Below, piece by piece: positions 58,909 to 64,000 of a DNA stretch of 64,000 nucleotides; positions within the stretch are counted from its first letter, which is position 1, and each line of letters starts with the position of its first letter. Both the position numbers and the translations under genes were made by a program. The DNA comes from Heliocidaris tuberculata. Lineage: Eukaryota; Echinodermata; Echinoidea; Camarodonta; Echinometridae. Under the pieces are notes generated by a model. That model saw nothing but the letters and a program-made list of their open reading frames with translations, was not told the DNA's origin and ran no database searches. The stretch spans positions 8,487,491 through 8,551,490 of the forward strand of contig CM046845.1 in NCBI GenBank assembly GCA_025618425.1. Reading direction: 5' to 3'.

Positions 58909-59697
58909 CTTTCTTCATCGGTTACTCTCCTTACCCTGCTTCTCACGTCAATTGTATTCCTTTTAGTCTGGTGTCAATGGAGTATCCAGAATTATCTTCG
59001 TCATTTTCTCCGAATATAAAGTCCATTTCCATTAAATTTCGTACCACCAAGATCTTGGAAACGTATGTCCCGTGAGAAAGGAGGATCCACGTACAGACAT
59101 ATGCAAATACAATCACAGACACACGACAGGCATGTTTTCTTGCCGTTGTTTTGGAAATGTCGTTCACTGAACAGTTTCCAAGATCATTCTTGAGTTTGGT
59201 GTCTCAGAAACCAGTTGTGCTTTACTTACGAATATTTCATGATGTATTTTTTTTGTCTTTAAAATCATTACAAGATATCTCATTCCATTACTTTCTTCGT
59301 ACCACTAAAATGAGGCGACAAAGAGTACGACCCCCAAAGATTAAAAAATAACAATAGAAATAAATATATATATAAACAAAAGGAGTGATTCTTATCGCAT
59401 TTGTTTCCATTCTTATTTTCCGATCTCGCTGGTGCAAAAAAAGTTGTTGTTTTTTGATGTGAGGAAATATACATATACACACATGACCATATGTATGTAT
59501 ACTTTCTAACTTGATGTTAAATCACATTTTGTTAATCAGTAATGGCTACTTGTTCTGATCAAATTAAATACAGGGCAACATTAAAAATCAAACGACACAA
59601 TGAACAAAGAAAATTCCCAAATAACACAGATAATTTCAAATCAATAACATAAACATGATGAATGAAGAATTAATACACACTGCATCATATACGTGAT

Positions 59698-59699
59698 TC

Positions 59700-59750
<51 letters not shown>

Positions 59751-59752
59751 TA
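59698..59752. repeat. (TA)n microsatellite
   Basis: About 45 bases of TA with small variants at each end. Confidence 0.9.
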
Positions 59753-60165
59753 AATATGATTCAAATTAGGATCTCATTAAAAGTGATCTCACGAAAGCAT
59801 AATGTGCACACAGTCCCTGTGAGATGTACAGGCCTGGAATTATGGCACAAACGAGGTTGTTTCGTCATTACTTCTGCTGTCTTCGCAAAGGAAAGAGGGC
59901 AATAATCTTTAATGAAACCTGACTCTGCCTGTCTGGCATTGTCGTTCAACACACAGCAGGAATTGTTATCAATTCCGAAGCTTTTTGCCTTAATTTGCCA
60001 GATTTTATCATGATTAGTAAAATGACGTCATGGTAAGATGCACTGACAGGCTGAGACAGAGAGGAAGGGGAGGGGAGAATGCGTAATCGAAGAGAAGATG
60101 AGACATAGAGTGAGAAAGAGAGAAATAATTATAGAAAACTAGAGAAATGAGAGACAGGGACAGAC

Positions 60166-60196
<31 letters not shown>

Positions 60197-62284
60197 ATAG
60201 ATACATAGATAGAAAGAGAGAGGAGTAAATACAGAGACAGACAGACGAAAATACGGGAAGGGGAGTTAGTATGTTTTTATGTTTGGAAAAAAAACAACTA
60301 AAAACTATTATTGCTGTTTAGATTACAGTATTTTCATGCCATTCAGTCTGTATGACTTCCAACAAGAAACGACCATTTGTTTGCGTCTGTGTAAACTATG
60401 ATTACAAACACTTAACATTCCTAACTTAGACTTTATTAACATAACTACAAGAGCGAATACCTAACCTCTCCTTTGCTCTAATCTCATAACAGTGTCAAGG
60501 CTGCATGTGTTGTTGTTGTTGTCAATGTTGTTTGTTGTTGTTTCCATTTTTTAATTTTTTTTTTTCTATATTACGTTCACCATTCATTTCATTTGCGAAT
60601 CGTTTCCTTTCAGGGTGTGGACTTAAGATATTCAAATACTGAAACTCTAATTTTCATGTGTGTGTTATATAAAATTAACATTTTAATGGTTATCCTTTTT
60701 ATTTAAGAGCACTATTTATTTCCATCAAAATAAATATTATGCCTCAAGAATGTAGCCTTTTTTGAGCTGTACTTTTCACGCAAAAACGGAAAAAATAGAG
60801 AGAGAGAGATAGAAGGTTTATGGTTACACATAAGCTACATGCCTCGACATAATTGTCATGATTATAGGCCTCATAGTCAGTTTCTTGGATTCATTAATAC
60901 AAAGTGGATAAAACAGTACTTTTTCAAAGTTATCTGGGCTATAAAGAAAGGAGAGGATCGATGTACGTGCACTCGAGAGAGAGAAGATATATATAATCAT
61001 TTCTAATACACCGACTCCAGCTATTTCAATAAAAATTCTCGTCAGCGTAAAAAGTACGAGCTATGCAGCCGTGTCTTTCCTTCTTCGTAATTGGATCAAC
61101 TTCATTCAAAAAGACTTTTCTTCCCATCCTGTGCTCCAAACAACAGTGGAAATGAGAGATGGCAATTACTGGACGAAATACCAACTTGTAGAGCAGGGAT
61201 ATCAATTGGGAATGCATTATGCTACTGCATCGCTCAAATCAGTAAGACAGCAATACAAAAGAAACAGAAATCCGCCATCTTGAATGCATTTGCACTAATG
61301 AATTAGTCGGCGTCTTCAGTCATACGCAAGGAATCACGTGACTGAAATCCTGAATGAAGCTAGACGTCAATTATTCCTTTGGGTCGAAGCAACAACCAAG
61401 TATGAGAAGTCATTGGAAATTCGAAGCACCGCATTCTTGTTTTTGAAGTCAAATGTTAATCAATGCAAATATAAATCCATGAATTGACTTACTAATTGTA
61501 AGCATTCTCAAGGTTTTAACCCATCAACAAAAATTTTCGGGAACTGCAATTGCTACCCCGGATCAAAGTACATTTACAAAATCGTTCTGAGAATCCATTG
61601 AAAGGAATCATGATGCAAAAGTACATAGGTCTATTACGTATAGTTTGTGCAACATTATTTTTCAAATGCACTTTATATGAACTGTATTACATAAATACTT
61701 CTTTCATGTTAGTTTCATCCTCAGATTGTCTTAATGTTGTAATGAGGAGATTCGTCCGAGTAATCTAGCTCTTGGTTCCTCACAAATTGAAGAGAGGAAA
61801 TAAAGCGAAAACAAAAATACAGGGGAAAATGAACTTTAGAAATGTAGTCACAAAGGGTAACATTTGTTAAATATAATTGGATTCAAAACGTCAGCCCCAA
61901 AATAATGACTTTGTACTTTTTTTTTCTTTAGCACATGATAACAATTTGCTTTTATGACTACCCCGAAAGAAATGTAGTATTTAAAGATTCTTAAAAGTTG
62001 TCCTGAGACTAAAGCGGAACCAAGCACTTCCCTTAATCATTTGCATTTTGTTCAGTGTTTAGAAATGAGTGAATTTTGATTGCAATGGACAAAAAAAATG
62101 TATTTAAGATGAACAGTCCAAGAGGAGGATATTAAAGTCTAGTCGTTTTACTATATGAGGACCTGCGATGCACTTACAGCAACATGAGCTTCATCTTAGA
62201 ATTTTTCAATGTGACGCGCGGCCTTTCCTTTTATTTTATTTTTCTTCTATTTTCATAACAAAAATTAAAAAGACTGATTAACTT

Positions 62285-62720
62285 GTTGTATTCATTATGC
62301 TAATACGGGATGGCGTGTTACAGGTCTCCTATCGTGGAGCGCACACGATCTCATACCAACTCATTCATTCTCCACCCGACGTCTACAGGGCCGCACTCCG
62401 CAGGAGAAACCAACTCGCCAACGGATGTTAGTTTAGCTGTCAGGTGGCGAAGCTTTAATTTGGTACCTCTTAATTATTCACTGGCGCTAATAGTTCTCCA
62501 AAAGCGACGCAGTGGCGTGTTAGAATCGGCTCAACCCAACCGGCATGATTCCGCGAGGCAGTGAGTGGGGGACCGGCAGATGAGACTATTGGTCTGATAT
62601 CCTAGACAACCGTGGATGTGACAGCTTCTTCCTGGTAGCCACCGACCAAGTAGCCAAACTTCTATTGTGTCGTGTCCGGGGTTCGTGTTTACCTCCAGCG
62701 TCTAAGCTCACCACCGGAGA
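62285..62720 (+). other. GC-richer unique island with an 84-codon frame
   Basis: ATG at 62310 has a strong context (CGGGATGG) and opens 84 codons of non-repetitive protein sequence that end at a CA/GTGAGT donor-like site at 62563. No family is recognised. The island also contains TTTAATTTGG and CTTAATTATTCACTGG, homeodomain-like strings. It could be a first exon, or a conserved regulatory block. Confidence 0.25.
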
Positions 62721-63737
62721 CGATTTTAATTTCTCTATTTTGTTCAATTGTCCAATTCATTTCCATCTAGGTCATTCTTCCCCTCTCTCACTCTTCTTCC
62801 ATCGGACCTCTCCATCTTCGCCGTCTCCTGCCGACTGGAGCTCATGAAAACAACTATCTTGATCCCTACTCGTTCAGAATCCTCAAGTTTTATACATGTA
62901 CATTTTGTTTTTGTTTCGCGCGCAAAATGTGTCGTCTGCATAGCTGTTGCCCATCCGTGCGCGCGCTCCTACACACGTCCAGTCTTACGATATTTTGGCA
63001 CATGGTGTCGGTTCACTATCCGGTCTGATTAATAACCGTGCACCCCTATGGCACCATTCATATCGCAACATCCAGAAAAAAAGAACAATATTGGATGACG
63101 ACGACCGGGGGCGCCTCCTTTTTCTCTCTTTGATTCTCTTTCTTGTCAAAGAAGAGAGCTGTTGCTGAGCTGAGGGTGTCTTGTTGTTGTTGGATTAGGA
63201 AAAGGCAATGAAAAAAAGTTACAGGTTGTTGGGGATTTTTGAGGGGAAATGTGGAATAGGGCACGCGCCAAACAAAGGCGACACTCGACCGCTGGAATAA
63301 GACACCAGGCATGCGTTTTGTTTGGCGGCGAACGATGTAAGGAGAAGTGCGAATATGAGTAGTAATATAAGGCGCAACAGCGTGCGCGTGTATGTGTGGG
63401 TGTTCGAGGGTGTGTGCGTGCGTGGGTGTATAAATGTGAGAGTGGTGGGTTTATTCCATAGATTTCTCCGTTCTGATTAAGAGATTGATATACATATATG
63501 GAAGTAAACCAGAATCATAAATATCACAATTTTAAGAAGGAAAATGTAATGAATTGCTTGGTGTTCAAAATCATTTCCTTTTCCTAAAGTGATCAAGCGA
63601 TTGTCATAGTTACAAATGAATGAATCATAACCTGTGCGAGAGAGAGATGGAACTAGAGACAGGAGAAAAGAGAGACGGTAACGGTAGAAAGGGAGACGGA
63701 CATGGGAAAGAGACGAACATGGGAAAGAGACGGACAT

Positions 63738-63768
<31 letters not shown>

Positions 63769-64000
63769 AATTCTGTAAGACATGGAGACAGACAGGGTAT
63801 AGAAAAAGGATGGGAAGGAGAGATAGAGAAAAAAATAGTGGAAATCAAGATGAGATACAAGTATAATTGGCGTGTCTAAGACATTTCACTTCATTTCCAA
63901 ATATTGATGTGCATAATTTGCATGACTTCAGACGTAATGAATTCATATCTTACTGTGACTAGTACAAGCAGGCGGAGACGCCGTTTCCATCTGTTGCTAT
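62721..64000. other. No gene confirmed
   Basis: 62720 to 63330 is less AT-rich and CpG-containing, perhaps part of the island upstream, followed by (GT)-rich and GA-rich simple sequence. Frames of 60 to 94 codons overlap on both strands and none stands out. Confidence 0.4.
63715..63770. repeat. GGAAAGAGACG repeats and (GA)n
   Basis: CATGGGAAAGAGACG occurs twice from 63699, followed by a GA array. Confidence 0.85.

Larger units (their letters stand above)
58396..62284. other. No gene seen
   Basis: Unique AT-rich DNA with CT, TA and GA microsatellites. 61060 to 61290 has overlapping frames of about 70 codons on both strands with no domain or splice evidence. Confidence 0.45.

Noticed and set aside
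62420..62564. Resemblance of SLALIVLQKRR and QPNR in this frame to the lacZ alpha region found in cloning-vector contamination
   Set aside because: The DNA differs throughout and the surrounding vector sequence is missing; the likeness is short and most likely coincidence.

Overview
The window is nuclear DNA of an animal, most likely a sea urchin or other echinoderm (inference, about 0.7). It is AT-rich and almost free of genes. It is crowded with microsatellites: (GA)n, (ATT)n, (CTA)n, (GAA)n, (TA)n and long G, C and T runs. It also carries a tRNA-derived SINE and many short inverted-repeat DNA elements. Several of the latter begin CAGTGGCGGATCC-like and contain the GCGAGCGAAGCGAGCGAGC motif that I associate with echinoderm genomes. 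Nothing looks bacterial, and there is no operon, ribosome binding site or CRISPR. Most long open frames here are simple repeats read as codons or chance frames in AT-rich DNA.

The only convincing gene signals are between about 37.5 and 44.9 kb, all on the minus strand. A first coding exon (44609 to 44486) encodes a clean signal peptide and ends at a GTGAGT donor. About 4.1 kb further along the minus strand, an exon of 153 codons (40366 to 39905) begins right after a textbook polypyrimidine-CAG acceptor. Its protein resembles, in layout, the N-terminal part of integrase-derived (KRBA2-like) proteins, but the expected zinc ligands are missing. A possible polyadenylation signal follows near 37.51 kb. 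The two exons are out of phase if joined directly, so they are either two genes or one gene with an unseen exon between them. A degenerate higher-order repeat (40.98 to 42.69 kb) fills much of the space between.

Layout: 1 to 9.9 kb is mostly unique DNA with a hAT-like element nested in a SINE (2.8 to 3.3 kb), two further hAT-like elements with perfect 8-bp target duplications (3.3 and 7.8 kb) and a composite element at 8.1 to 8.5 kb. 9.9 to 18.8 kb holds two larger elements whose interiors are three tandem copies of about 150 bp. 20.3 to 22 kb is dominated by (ATT)n and (GA)n. 23.1 to 29.2 kb holds a long foldback and three copies of one terminal-inverted-repeat family, two of them facing each other. 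31.4 to 36.7 kb holds more hAT-like copies and long purine or pyrimidine tracts. 44.9 to 64 kb is a gene desert of microsatellites, a few foldbacks and several less repetitive, GC-richer islands that could be cis-regulatory or 5' gene ends.

I see no multi-gene pathway here. The most interesting material is the secreted-protein exon, the orphan integrase-like exon, the unusual repeat between them, and a family-wide variable palindromic motif inside the short DNA elements.
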